A stretch of 64,000 nucleotides of DNA, taken from positions 4,960,001-5,024,000 of the forward strand of contig NZ_VIWW01000001.1 of the NCBI RefSeq assembly GCF_007829885.1, written 5' to 3'. This DNA is from Streptomyces brevispora (lineage in GTDB: Bacteria > Actinomycetota > Actinomycetes > Streptomycetales > Streptomycetaceae). A program made the position numbers and the translations under genes. The notes below the pieces were generated by a model. The model was not told the origin of the DNA, ran no database searches, and saw nothing but the letters and a program-made list of their open reading frames with translations. Below are positions 25,385 through 34,206 of this stretch, one piece after another. The first letter of the stretch is position 1, and the number at the start of each line of letters is the position of its first letter.

Positions 25385-27277
25385 GTGAACCCCACCCCCG
25401 CGCCCGAGGCCGACGGCCCTCCCTCCAGCCACCACCGAGGAGAGGCCGGATCAACAGGCCACCTCGCTGTCGAGCTGACGACCGTGCCGCGCCAGAAGGA
25501 GGTGCCGCACGGTCAGTGGTACGCCTCCAGGGCAACACCCGCCTGCCCCGCACCGGCCGCCGACCCCCTGGACCACCCCGATCCGCTGCAGGCCGCGGAT
25601 GCCGCCGGCATCGAGAACCTGCTGCGCTGCTGGGTCCGCGAATGCGACCTGCCCCGCCCGGAGGGGGAGACCCTCCGAATCCCGCTCGCCGCGAGCGGCA
25701 CCGCCCTGCTCGTCCCCGTCCGCCACTGGTCCGCCACGGGCTGGCACCGCTTCGGCGCGCCCGTCCTGGAGCAGGCACCCGACGGGGCGCCCACCGCCGA
25801 CGCCGTCACCGTCGCCGCTCTCCTGGGCCGCGAAGCCGGCCACAACGAGGGCGCGGACATGGTGGCCAGGGTGGCCGACTCGGTACGGCGAACCGCCGTA
25901 TTCATCGACGGGCAGCGCCGCCGCCCCGGCGCATCCGCCGAGGCCGATCTCTTCCTGACCGCGGAGCAGTCACTCCTTCTCGGACATCCCCTCCACCCCT
26001 CTCCCAAGAGCCGCGAAGGTCTCTCCGACTCCGAATCCCGCCTCTACTCACCTGAGTCGCACGGCTCCTTCCCCCTCCACTGGATGGCCGTCGACCGGTC
26101 CGTACTGGCAACCGACTCCGCATGGACCGACCAGGGCCGCCCGGTGCCGGCCACCGAACTCGTGGCCAGGCACGCCGAGGGGCTGCGACTCCCGGAGCAC
26201 ACCGCGCCCATTCCGCTCCACCCCTGGCAGGCCCGAGAGCTGAGGAACCGGCCCGAGGTCGCCGCCCTTCTCGACGCCGGGCTCGTGCACGACCTGGGGC
26301 CGTACGGCGCGCACTGGCACCCCACCTCTTCGGTGCGCACCGTGCAGCGGCCCGGCGTCGACACCATGCTGAAGCTCTCCCTCGGACTGCGCATCACCAA
26401 CTCCCGTCGTGAGAACCTCCGCAAGGAACTCCACCGGGGAGTCGAGGTCCACCGTCTGCTCCGCAGCGGGCTCGCCACGCAGTTGCACCTGGCCCATCCC
26501 GGTTTCGACATCGTCCGGGACCCCGCATGGCTCGCGGTCGACACCCAGGACGGCGAGCCCGTCCACGGCTTCGACGTCATGCTGCGCCACAACCCGTTCG
26601 ACCGGCACGACGACGCGGTCTGCATCGCCGGGCTCACCGCCCCCCGCCCCTGGCCGGACCGCGCGGGCATGCACTCGCGCCTCGCCGACACCGTCTGCCG
26701 GCTCGCCGCCCGCACCGGCCGGACCACGACCGCCGTCGCCGCCGAGTGGTTCCTGCGCTACCTCACCCGTGTCGTCCAACCGGTGCTCTGGCTGGACGCG
26801 CACGCCGGTGTCGCCCTCGAAGCCCATCAGCAGAACACCCTGGTACTGCTCGACGCCGAAGGCTGGCCGGTCGGCGGCCACTATCGCGACAATCAGGGCT
26901 ACTACTTCCGCGAATCACACCGCGCGGCACTTGAGCGCAGGCTCCCCGGCATCGGATCGGTCAGCGACACCTTCGTCTCCGATGCCGTCACCGACGAGCG
27001 CTTCGCGTACTACCTCGGCATCAACAACGTGTTCGGACTGATCGGAGCGTTCGGTGCCCAACAGCTCGCCGACGAACGGATGCTCCTCGCCGCCTTCCGC
27101 CGATTCCTGGGAGCGGCCACCGCGCTGGGCTCCCCGCTCCCCGCACATCTGCTGGAGACTCCGCACCTGCGCTGCAAGGCCAACATGCTGACCCGGCTGC
27201 ACGGCCTCGACGAACTCGTCGGCCCCGTCGACACCCAGTCCGTCTACGTCACCATCACCAACCCCCTTCGCGGCTGA
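25385..27277 (+). CDS. NIS siderophore synthetase, IucA/IucC family (first)
   Basis: A 630-residue NRPS-independent siderophore synthetase that uses ATP to join a carboxylate (usually citrate) to an amine or hydroxamate. Family sequence is clear: PIPLHPWQARELRNRPE, HPTSSVRTVQRPG, MLKLSLGLRITNSRRENLRKE, and the C-terminal FhuF-like LDAHAGVALEAHQQNTLVLLD. The N-terminal ~60 residues are low-complexity. GTG 25385 lies 28 bp after the aminotransferase stop, preceded by an AGGAAAG ribosome binding site. It is predicted to work with the second synthetase on two ends of one backbone. Confidence 0.9.
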   Translation: MNPTPAPEADGPPSSHHRGEAGSTGHLAVELTTVPRQKEVPHGQWYASRATPACPAPAADPLDHPDPLQAADAAGIENLLRCWVRECDLPRPEGETLRIPLAASGTALLVPVRHWSATGWHRFGAPVLEQAPDGAPTADAVTVAALLGREAGHNEGADMVARVADSVRRTAVFIDGQRRRPGASAEADLFLTAEQSLLLGHPLHPSPKSREGLSDSESRLYSPESHGSFPLHWMAVDRSVLATDSAWTDQGRPVPATELVARHAEGLRLPEHTAPIPLHPWQARELRNRPEVAALLDAGLVHDLGPYGAHWHPTSSVRTVQRPGVDTMLKLSLGLRITNSRRENLRKELHRGVEVHRLLRSGLATQLHLAHPGFDIVRDPAWLAVDTQDGEPVHGFDVMLRHNPFDRHDDAVCIAGLTAPRPWPDRAGMHSRLADTVCRLAARTGRTTTAVAAEWFLRYLTRVVQPVLWLDAHAGVALEAHQQNTLVLLDAEGWPVGGHYRDNQGYYFRESHRAALERRLPGIGSVSDTFVSDAVTDERFAYYLGINNVFGLIGAFGAQQLADERMLLAAFRRFLGAATALGSPLPAHLLETPHLRCKANMLTRLHGLDELVGPVDTQSVYVTITNPLRG

Positions 27278-27341
27278 AGGACTGCCGCTGGGTGCCCGAT
27301 GGAACCCGTCGTCCGAATTGCTGAGAGAGGAGAGCATCACC

Positions 27342-28067
27342 GTGCCTCCCACCGATGCACACGCCGACCCCGGAAACGACCCCACTCCCCAGGCCGGTAC
27401 GGACGCCGAGGACACACTGGATCTACAGCTCACCGATGAGATCCTCGCGTTCCTGGCGGAGGACACCCCCCTCACCGGGCACGGCACCGCCGCCTCCGAA
27501 CTGCTGGACCGGCTGTCCGAATGGAAGGCCGTCACCACGCCGGCCGGAGTGTTCCAGTTCGTTCCCGTACGGCTGGAGCGCGACCTCGCGCTGATCAGCC
27601 GCTGGATGAACGACCCCGCCGTCGCGGCCTTCTGGGAACTCGCCGGAGCCGAATCCGTCACAGCGGAGCACCTGACGCCCCAACTCGAAGGCGACGGACG
27701 AAGCCTCCCCTGTCTGGGGGTGCTCTCAGGTGTCCCCATGAGCTACTGGGAGATCTACCGCGCCGACCTGGACCCGTTGGCCCGTCACTACCCCGCACGC
27801 CCGCACGACACCGGAGTCCACCTCCTCATCGGTGAAGTGAACAACCGCGGCCATGGGGTCGGCAGCACTCTGCTCCGGGCCGCCTCCGACCTCGTACTCG
27901 ACAACCGGCCCCTGTGCACCCGCGTCGTCGCCGAACCGGCCCTGCCTAACACCCCTTCCGTCTCCGCCTTTCTCCGCGCCGGATTCCGCTTCTCCGCGGA
28001 GGTCGAACTCCCGGACAAGCGGGCCGCGCTGATGATCCGCGACCGAGCCCACCGTGCCCAGCTGTGA
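27342..28067 (+). CDS. Siderophore GNAT acetyltransferase (IucB/RhbD type)
   Basis: A 241-residue acyltransferase with an acidic N-terminal extension of about 60 residues and a C-terminal GNAT domain. Conserved pieces are LISRWMNDPAVAAFWELAG, MSYWEIYRADLDPLARHYP, HDTGVHLLIGEVNNRGHGVGSTLLRAA (acetyl-CoA loop) and SVSAFLRAGFRF. Relatives acylate N-hydroxylated diamines such as N-hydroxylysine or N-hydroxydiaminopropane. GTG 27342 is preceded by GAGAGAGGAGAG. No flavin N-hydroxylase is encoded beside it, so its substrate must come from elsewhere or be a plain amine. Confidence 0.87.
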   Translation: MPPTDAHADPGNDPTPQAGTDAEDTLDLQLTDEILAFLAEDTPLTGHGTAASELLDRLSEWKAVTTPAGVFQFVPVRLERDLALISRWMNDPAVAAFWELAGAESVTAEHLTPQLEGDGRSLPCLGVLSGVPMSYWEIYRADLDPLARHYPARPHDTGVHLLIGEVNNRGHGVGSTLLRAASDLVLDNRPLCTRVVAEPALPNTPSVSAFLRAGFRFSAEVELPDKRAALMIRDRAHRAQL

Positions 28068-28127
28068 ACCAACCGCTGCCTTGTCCGCACCGCTCGAAAC
28101 CCATCGGTTCCGTCCCGAGGAGTGCCC

Positions 28128-30098
28128 GTGCCCAAATATCCCGTGAGCCATGACTCGGCGGAGTCGCCCGCGTTGCTCAACACTCCAGAACTGAACCGGG
28201 CGGTGTGGGACCGAGCCGCCGCCCGGATGCTTGCGAAGATGCTCGGCGAATTCGCCTACGAGGAAGTCATCCAGCCGGTTTCGCGGTCCGCCGGGGGCGA
28301 TACGTACACCCTCGTGCTGGACGACGGCGGAAGCCTGAGCTTCACCGCAGGGCGCGGGGTGTACGGCAGCTGGCGTGTCGCCCCCGACTCGATCCGCGAG
28401 GCGACCACCGTCGAGACCGAGGCGGAGGCACTCTGCGCGCCCCCGGCCGAAGCACCCGCCGCGCCCGGGCCGGACGCGCACTCCGCACCTGGGCCGGACG
28501 CGCACTCCGCACCCGGCCGCTCTGCCGAGCGCACCGATCCGCGGGACCGCGTCCCCGCCGGTGTCCCCTTCCGCGACCCGCTGCTCTTCCTCGCCCGCGC
28601 CCGTCGTCTGCTCGGGCTCGACGGCGCCACCCTCGGTCACCTCGTGCGCGAGCTCACCACCACGCTCACCGCCGACGCCCGCCTCGACCACAGCGCGCTC
28701 GCCGTCGCCGAGCTGGCCGACCTCGACTACGCGGAACTCGAAGGACACCAGACCGGCCACCCCTGGATCGTCGCCAACAAAGGGCGGCTCGGATTCTCCG
28801 CCACCGACGCGTCCCGCTTCACCCCCGAGGCCCGCAAGCCGGTCAGGCTGCCGTGGATCGCGGTCTCCTCCCGGATCGCCGCCTACCGGGGCGTGCCCTC
28901 GCTCGCCACCGCCGAGCAGCTCTACGCCCAGGAGCTCGACCCCGAGGTCCGCGAGTCGTTCGCCGCCGTCCTGCGCGGCCGCGGCCTCGACCCCGACGGC
29001 TACTACTGTCTGCCCGTCCACCCCTGGCAGTGGGACGAATGGATCGTTCCCCTGTTCGCCCCGGCCATCGCCGCGGGCGACATCGTTCCCCTGCACGCCG
29101 ACCCGGACCTGCGGCTGCCGCAGCAGTCCATCCGCACCTTCGCCAACGTGGAACGGCCCGACCGGCACACCGTCAAACTGCCGTTGTCGATCCTCAACAC
29201 GCTGGTCTGGCGCGGACTCCCGACCGAGCGCACCCTCGCCGCCCCCGCCGTCACCAGCTGGGTCCAGGGGCTGCGCGACAGTGATCCCTTCCTGCGTGAC
29301 ACCTGCGGCGTCATCCTGCTCGGCGAGGTGGCATCGGTCACGGTCGAGCACCCGCTGTACGACCACCTCCCCGAGACGCCGTACCAGTTCAAGGAGATCC
29401 TCGGCGCGATCTGGCGCGAGCCCCTCCTCCCGCGTCTGGCGCCCGGCGAGCGGGCCCGAACCCTCGCCTCACTGCTGCTCACCGATCCGCACGGCCGCGC
29501 CTTCACCGCCGAGCTCGTCGCCCGCTCGGGACTGATCCCCACCGCGTGGCTGACCCGGCTCTTCGCCGCGATGCTCCCGCCGCTGCTGCACTTCCTCTAC
29601 CGCTACGGCACCGTGTTCTCCCCGCACGGCGAGAACGCCATCGTCGTCTTCGACGGCCAGGACGTCCCCGTCCGCCTGGCGATCAAGGACTTCGTGGACG
29701 ACGTGAACGTCAGCGCCCGCCCGCTGCCGGAGCACGACACCATGCCGCCGGACGTACGCCGCATCCTGCTCACCGAGGAACCCTCCTTCCTCACCCAGTT
29801 CATCCACTCCGGGCTCTTCACCGGAGTCTTCCGCTTTCTTTCCCCGCTCTGCGAGGAGCAGCTGGGCGTCCCGGAGGCCGAATTCTGGTCACTCGTCCGG
29901 GCGGAGATCCTGCGCCACCACGCCCGCTTTCCGCAGCTGAAGGACAGGTTCGAGATGTTCGACATGCTGAAGCCGCGCATCGAACGCCTCTGTCTGAACC
30001 GCAACCGCCTGCATCTGGACGGCTACCGCGACCGGCCGGAGCGACCGCACGCGGCCATCCACGGCACGGTGGCCAACCCGCTCCATCCCTCCGCGTGA
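28128..30098 (+). CDS. NIS siderophore synthetase, IucA/IucC family (second)
   Basis: A 656-residue synthetase, last gene of the operon. Motifs are CLPVHPWQWDEWIVPLF, QQSIRTFANVERPDRHTVKLP, LPETPYQFKEILGAIWREP and the active-site region YGTVFSPHGENAIVVFDGQDVPVRLAIKDFVDD. A Pro/Ala-rich insert with two near-identical PGPDAHSA units lies near residues 110-130. GTG 28128 has GAGGAG five bases upstream; GTG 28122 is also possible. The presence of two synthetases suggests that two amide bonds are made on a dicarboxylate core. Confidence 0.9.
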   Translation: MPKYPVSHDSAESPALLNTPELNRAVWDRAAARMLAKMLGEFAYEEVIQPVSRSAGGDTYTLVLDDGGSLSFTAGRGVYGSWRVAPDSIREATTVETEAEALCAPPAEAPAAPGPDAHSAPGPDAHSAPGRSAERTDPRDRVPAGVPFRDPLLFLARARRLLGLDGATLGHLVRELTTTLTADARLDHSALAVAELADLDYAELEGHQTGHPWIVANKGRLGFSATDASRFTPEARKPVRLPWIAVSSRIAAYRGVPSLATAEQLYAQELDPEVRESFAAVLRGRGLDPDGYYCLPVHPWQWDEWIVPLFAPAIAAGDIVPLHADPDLRLPQQSIRTFANVERPDRHTVKLPLSILNTLVWRGLPTERTLAAPAVTSWVQGLRDSDPFLRDTCGVILLGEVASVTVEHPLYDHLPETPYQFKEILGAIWREPLLPRLAPGERARTLASLLLTDPHGRAFTAELVARSGLIPTAWLTRLFAAMLPPLLHFLYRYGTVFSPHGENAIVVFDGQDVPVRLAIKDFVDDVNVSARPLPEHDTMPPDVRRILLTEEPSFLTQFIHSGLFTGVFRFLSPLCEEQLGVPEAEFWSLVRAEILRHHARFPQLKDRFEMFDMLKPRIERLCLNRNRLHLDGYRDRPERPHAAIHGTVANPLHPSA

Positions 30099-30148
30099 GG
30101 CCGGGAGTGACCGTCGTTGTCAGTGGCGCCCCGTAGGCTGGTCGGGCT

Positions 30149-32119
30149 ATGACGAAGCCATCCCTCCCCGAGCTCCTGCACGCCGCCGTCACCGCCGTCG
30201 GCGGTACGGAGCGGCCTGGTCAGGCCGCCATGGCCGACGCGGTCGCTACGGCCGTGGACGACCACTCCCACCTGCTCGTCCAGGCCGGTACCGGCACGGG
30301 CAAATCGCTGGGTTACCTGGTGCCCGCCCTGGCGCACGGCGAGCGTGTCGTGGTGGCCACGGCGACGCTGGCCCTGCAGCGCCAGCTGGTGGAGCGGGAC
30401 CTGCCGCGTACGGTCGACGCCCTGCATCCGCTGCTGCGCCGCCGTCCCCAGTTCGCGATGCTCAAGGGCCGGTCGAACTACCTCTGTCTGCATCGCCTCC
30501 ACGAAGGAGTGCCGCAGGAGGAGGAAGAGGGCCTCTTCGACCAGTTCGAGGCCGCGGCTCCGTCGAGCAAGCTCGGTCAGGACCTGCTGCGGATGCGGGA
30601 CTGGGCGGACGAGACGGAGACCGGCGACCGTGACGACCTCACCCCGGGTGTGTCCGACCGGGCCTGGGCGCAGATCTCCGTCTCCTCGCGCGAGTGCCTG
30701 GGCGCCAGCAAGTGCGCGTACGGGGCGGAGTGCTTCGCAGAGCAGGCCCGTGAGCGGGCGAAGCTCGCCGATGTGGTGGTCACCAACCACGCGCTCCTCG
30801 CCATCGACGCCATCGAGGGCGCCCCGGTGCTCCCGCAGCACGAGGTGCTGATCGTCGACGAGGCCCATGAGCTGGTCTCCAGGGTCACCGGCGTGGCCAC
30901 CGGCGAGCTCACCCCCGGCCAGGTCGGCCGCGCGGTGCGGCGCGCGGCGAAGCTCGTCAACGAGAAGGCCGCGGACGCGCTGCAGAGTGCGTCGGAGGGC
31001 TTCGAGCGCGTGATGGAGCTGGCGCTTCCGGGGCGTCTGGAGGAGCTGCCGGAGGATCTCGGCTACGCGCTGACGGCACTGCGCGACGCGGCACGTACGG
31101 TGATCTCCGCCCTGGGCTCCACCCGGGACAAGTCCGTCCAGGACGAGGACGCGGTCCGCAAGCAGGCACTGGCCGCGGTGGAGACGATCCACGGTGTCGC
31201 CGAACGCATCACCCAGGGGTCCGAGTACGACGTGGTCTGGTACGAACGCCATGACCGTTTCGGCGCCTCCGTACGGGTCGCCCCCCTCTCCGTCTCCGGG
31301 CTGCTGCGCGAGAAGCTCTTCACGGACCGCTCCGTCGTACTCACCTCGGCCACGCTGAAGCTCGGCGGCGATTTTAACGGGGTGGGCGCCTCGCTCGGGC
31401 TCGCCCCCGAAGGCACCGCCGGCGACGACATCCCGCAGTGGAAGGGGCTCGACGTCGGTTCGCCCTTCGACTACCCGAGGCAGGGAATCCTCTACGTCGC
31501 CCGGCATCTGGCGACGCCCGGCCGAGAGGGCTCCCGCACCGACATGCTGGACGAGCTCGCCGAGCTGGTGGAAGCGGCAGGTGGCCGCACCCTCGGGCTG
31601 TTCTCCTCCATGCGGGCCGCCCAGGCGGCCGCCGAAGAGCTGCGGGGCCGGCTGGAGAGGCCGATCCTGCTCCAGGGCGAGGAGACCCTGGGGGAGCTGA
31701 TCAAGAATTTCGCGGCCTCCCCGGAGACCTGCCTCTTCGGCACGCTCTCGCTCTGGCAGGGCGTGGACGTCCCCGGCGCGAGCTGTCAGCTGGTGGTCAT
31801 GGACCGGATCCCGTTCCCCCGCCCCGACGACCCGCTGATGAGCGCGCGCCAGAAGGCGGTCGAGGAAGCGGGGGGCAACGGCTTCATGGCAGTCGCGGCG
31901 ACGCACGCCGCGTTGCTGATGGCACAGGGCGCCGGCCGACTCGTCCGGGCCACGGGCGACAAGGGCGTCGTCGCGGTGCTCGATCCGCGTCTCGCCAATG
32001 CCCGGTACGGGAGCTATCTGCGCGCCTCGCTCCCCGACTTCTGGTACACGACCGACCGCAATCAGGCACGTCGCTCGCTCGCGGCGATCGACGCCGCCGC
32101 GAAGGCCGACGAGAAGTAG
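30149..32119 (+). CDS. dinG: DinG-type ATP-dependent helicase
   Basis: A 656-residue superfamily 2 helicase of the XPD/DinG group. Walker A is VQAGTGTGKSLGYLVPAL. The iron-sulfur-cluster region has the spaced cysteines of SRECLGASKCAYGAECF with an earlier Cys in NYLCLHR. The DEAH box is LIVDEAHEL. C-terminal motifs include LGLFSSMRAAQAA and QGAGRLVRATGDKGVVAVLD (motif VI). It unwinds 5'-3' and is associated with repair and R-loop removal. It converges on lexA through a shared terminator. I see no SOS box at its own promoter. Confidence 0.9.
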   Translation: MTKPSLPELLHAAVTAVGGTERPGQAAMADAVATAVDDHSHLLVQAGTGTGKSLGYLVPALAHGERVVVATATLALQRQLVERDLPRTVDALHPLLRRRPQFAMLKGRSNYLCLHRLHEGVPQEEEEGLFDQFEAAAPSSKLGQDLLRMRDWADETETGDRDDLTPGVSDRAWAQISVSSRECLGASKCAYGAECFAEQARERAKLADVVVTNHALLAIDAIEGAPVLPQHEVLIVDEAHELVSRVTGVATGELTPGQVGRAVRRAAKLVNEKAADALQSASEGFERVMELALPGRLEELPEDLGYALTALRDAARTVISALGSTRDKSVQDEDAVRKQALAAVETIHGVAERITQGSEYDVVWYERHDRFGASVRVAPLSVSGLLREKLFTDRSVVLTSATLKLGGDFNGVGASLGLAPEGTAGDDIPQWKGLDVGSPFDYPRQGILYVARHLATPGREGSRTDMLDELAELVEAAGGRTLGLFSSMRAAQAAAEELRGRLERPILLQGEETLGELIKNFAASPETCLFGTLSLWQGVDVPGASCQLVVMDRIPFPRPDDPLMSARQKAVEEAGGNGFMAVAATHAALLMAQGAGRLVRATGDKGVVAVLDPRLANARYGSYLRASLPDFWYTTDRNQARRSLAAIDAAAKADEK

Positions 32120-32146
32120 TCCCGCTCGGGCCCGGCCGCACGGACG

Positions 32147-32181
32147 GGGCCCCGGGATCGGTCCAGCCGATACCGGGGCCC
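32147..32181. terminator. Bidirectional terminator, dinG/lexA
   Basis: A 15-bp stem with one mismatch (32147-32161 with 32167-32181) and a TCCAG loop lies between the convergent dinG and lexA genes. Confidence 0.8.
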
Positions 32182-32200
32182 GGTCGGAGCAGGCGTGACC

Positions 32201-33001
32201 TCACACCCGCCGTAGCACCGCCACGACCTTGCCGAGGATCGTCGCCTCGTCGCCGGGGATTGGCTGGTACGCGGAGTTGTGGGGGAGCAGCCACACATGA
32301 CCGTCCTCCCGCTTGAAGCGCTTGACCGTGGCCTCGCCCTCCAGCATGGCCGCCACGATGTCGCCGTTCTCCGCCACGGGCTGGCGCCGGACGGTGACCC
32401 AGTCCCCGTCGCAGATCGCCGCTTCGATCATCGAGTCGCCGACGACCTTCAGTACGAAGAGCTCTCCGTCACCGACCAGCTGGCGGGGGAGCGGAAAGAC
32501 GTCCTCGACCGATTCCTCGGCGAGGATCGGACCACCGGCCGCGATCCGGCCGACCAGCGGCACATACGAAGCCGCCGGCTTCCCCGTGGTGTCCGTGGGC
32601 TGTGTGCTGGGCTGGTCCGAACCACGGACCTCGTACGCCCGGGGGCGGTGAGGGTCGCGGCGCAGGAAGCCCTTGCGCTCCAGGGCCATGAGCTGATGCG
32701 CGACGGAGGACGTACTGGAAAGGCCCACCGCCTGGCCGATCTCCCGCATCGACGGCGGGTATCCCCGCCGCTGCACGGAGTCCCGGATGACCTCGATCAC
32801 TCGCCGCTGCCGGTCCGTGAGCCCCGAGCTGTCCGCCCGGATTCCGGGAGGTCGTCCGGGTAGCGAGCGCGCTGGGCGCGCGGGATCCGGTCCCTCCGTG
32901 TTCGTGGCGGGAACTGAGTCATTCATGGCATGCACCGGCTCGAGTCGGCTCTGGGAGCGGTCCTGGGCAGTGATGATGGCACTGTCTGCGGTGGTGGTCA
33001 C
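32201..33001 (-). CDS. lexA: SOS repressor LexA
   Basis: 266 residues. The N-terminal winged helix spans about 60-125 (LTDRQRRVIEVI, YPPSMREIGQAVGLSSTSSVAHQL). The self-cleavage bond is Ala-Gly in RIAAGGPILAEE (about 155-156). The catalytic Ser is in VVGDSMIEA (about 190) and Lys in EGEATVKRFKR (about 227). The first 55 residues are a disordered extension typical of streptomycete LexA. RecA-stimulated cleavage should release the SOS regulon. An SOS box 63 bp upstream indicates autoregulation. Confidence 0.95.
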   Translation of the reverse strand: MTTTADSAIITAQDRSQSRLEPVHAMNDSVPATNTEGPDPARPARSLPGRPPGIRADSSGLTDRQRRVIEVIRDSVQRRGYPPSMREIGQAVGLSSTSSVAHQLMALERKGFLRRDPHRPRAYEVRGSDQPSTQPTDTTGKPAASYVPLVGRIAAGGPILAEESVEDVFPLPRQLVGDGELFVLKVVGDSMIEAAICDGDWVTVRRQPVAENGDIVAAMLEGEATVKRFKREDGHVWLLPHNSAYQPIPGDEATILGKVVAVLRRV

Positions 33002-33063
33002 GTCGGCCCCTCTCGAATGGTCTCCCTAGCTGCACAACGGTAGTAGCTTTCGAAAGGTTGCGC

Positions 33064-33078
33064 CAAACACACGTTCGA
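33064..33078 (-). promoter_or_regulatory. SOS box (LexA operator) upstream of lexA
   Basis: Read on the lexA strand the site is TCGAACGTGTGTTTG. It matches the actinobacterial/Bacillus SOS box TCGAAC-N4-GTTYG with both half-sites recognisable. It lies 63 bp before the lexA start, consistent with autorepression. Confidence 0.85.
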
Positions 33079-33376
33079 GTGAAAAACAAATAAAAGCCTG
33101 TTGGGCGTTCATTGCTGGGTGTATGAGCGAAGCCGGGGGGTGCGTTGTCCGCCGTCGGACCGAACGGCAATTCGGACCATTACGGTAGCGTTCGCGGCCG
33201 CGGTGCTGCCGCGCGGGGTCGCCGTCGGGCCCTCCTCGTCACCTCGGAGGCCGCCGTTCCGATGTCGCCCCGCAGCCAGTGGAACCGCGCGCTTCCCGTA
33301 CCCTCGTCATCGGTCGTACGCTGCCTTCCGGCCGCCCGCGATGCGCGACACGCGCTAGGGCCAAATGCGCGATCAA

Positions 33377-33392
33377 ACCCAAGATCTAGTGG
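33377..33392 (+). promoter_or_regulatory. NrdR box 1
   Basis: ACCCAAGATCTAGTGG fits the NrdR-box consensus acaCwAtATwTwGwgt at the core C, A/T, A, AT, T, A/T and G positions. It lies upstream of nrdR. A second, weaker site follows 32 bp later, which is three helical turns and the usual NrdR arrangement. Confidence 0.65.
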
Positions 33393-33408
33393 TTGGATTG
33401 CTCCGGCC

Positions 33409-33424
33409 GCCCAGAAGTTGTGGT
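33409..33424 (+). promoter_or_regulatory. NrdR box 2 (weak)
   Basis: GCCCAGAAGTTGTGGT is a degenerate match in register with box 1, exactly 32 bp downstream. It would be weak alone and is called because of the spacing. Confidence 0.4.
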
Positions 33425-33533
33425 CCCCGGCTTTTGGGGGTGCGGTCATCGCCTATGCTTGAGGCTGCTTCGACGGCCCCTCACGGGGCCTGAAGAGGCC
33501 ATTCAGTCGTGCTGTGAAGGAGGGTTGGGAGCC

Positions 33534-34046
33534 ATGCACTGCCCCTTCTGCAGGCACCCCGACAGCCGGGTCGTCGACAGTCGCACCACCGACGACGGGA
33601 CCTCGATCCGCCGACGCCGTCAGTGCCCCGACTGCTCCCGCCGTTTCACGACGGTGGAGACCTGCTCGCTCATGGTGGTGAAGCGCAGCGGCGTGACCGA
33701 ACCCTTCAGCCGCACCAAGGTCATTTCCGGAGTGCGCAAGGCGTGCCAGGGGCGGCCGGTCACCGAGGACGCCCTCGCCAAACTCGGCCAGCGGGTCGAG
33801 GAGGCCGTGCGTGCCACCGGCAGCGCCGAGCTGACCACGCACGACGTGGGCCTGGCCATTCTCGGCCCCCTGCAGGAACTCGACCTGGTCGCGTACCTGC
33901 GGTTCGCATCGGTCTACCGGGCGTTCAACAGCCTCGAGGACTTCGAGGCCGCCATCGTGGAACTCCGCGAGCAGCGACCTCGCGCAGAGGGATGCGGGAC
34001 CGGCGAGACCCTTGAGGTCCCCGTGCCCGCCGTCGCCGCCGACTGA
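33534..34046 (+). CDS. nrdR: Transcriptional repressor NrdR
   Basis: A 170-residue zinc-ribbon/ATP-cone repressor of ribonucleotide reductase genes. The N-terminal zinc ribbon is MHCPFCRHPDSRVVDSR ... RQCPDCSRRFTT (two CxxC pairs). The ATP-cone domain follows (VVKRSGVTEPFSRTKVISGVRKACQGRPV), which reads ATP/dATP levels. It lies 160 bp ahead of nrdJ, with candidate NrdR boxes upstream, so it should repress its own operon. ATG 33534 gives the conserved N-terminus; the upstream GGAGGG is somewhat distant but serviceable. Confidence 0.95.
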   Translation: MHCPFCRHPDSRVVDSRTTDDGTSIRRRRQCPDCSRRFTTVETCSLMVVKRSGVTEPFSRTKVISGVRKACQGRPVTEDALAKLGQRVEEAVRATGSAELTTHDVGLAILGPLQELDLVAYLRFASVYRAFNSLEDFEAAIVELREQRPRAEGCGTGETLEVPVPAVAAD

Positions 34047-34206
34047 GCGGCACATGCCGATCGTCGCGGGTCCGTGGACCGGCGGCTGAGCGGCACGCAG
34101 ACCTGCTCCGGATGCCCTGCTCGGCGTCCGAAGTACCAGACACACACTGTGCCGGGGGGAAGTTCTCGGCACTTCAGGGCGTTTTTGCCCACATATGGGA
34201 GGCGGC

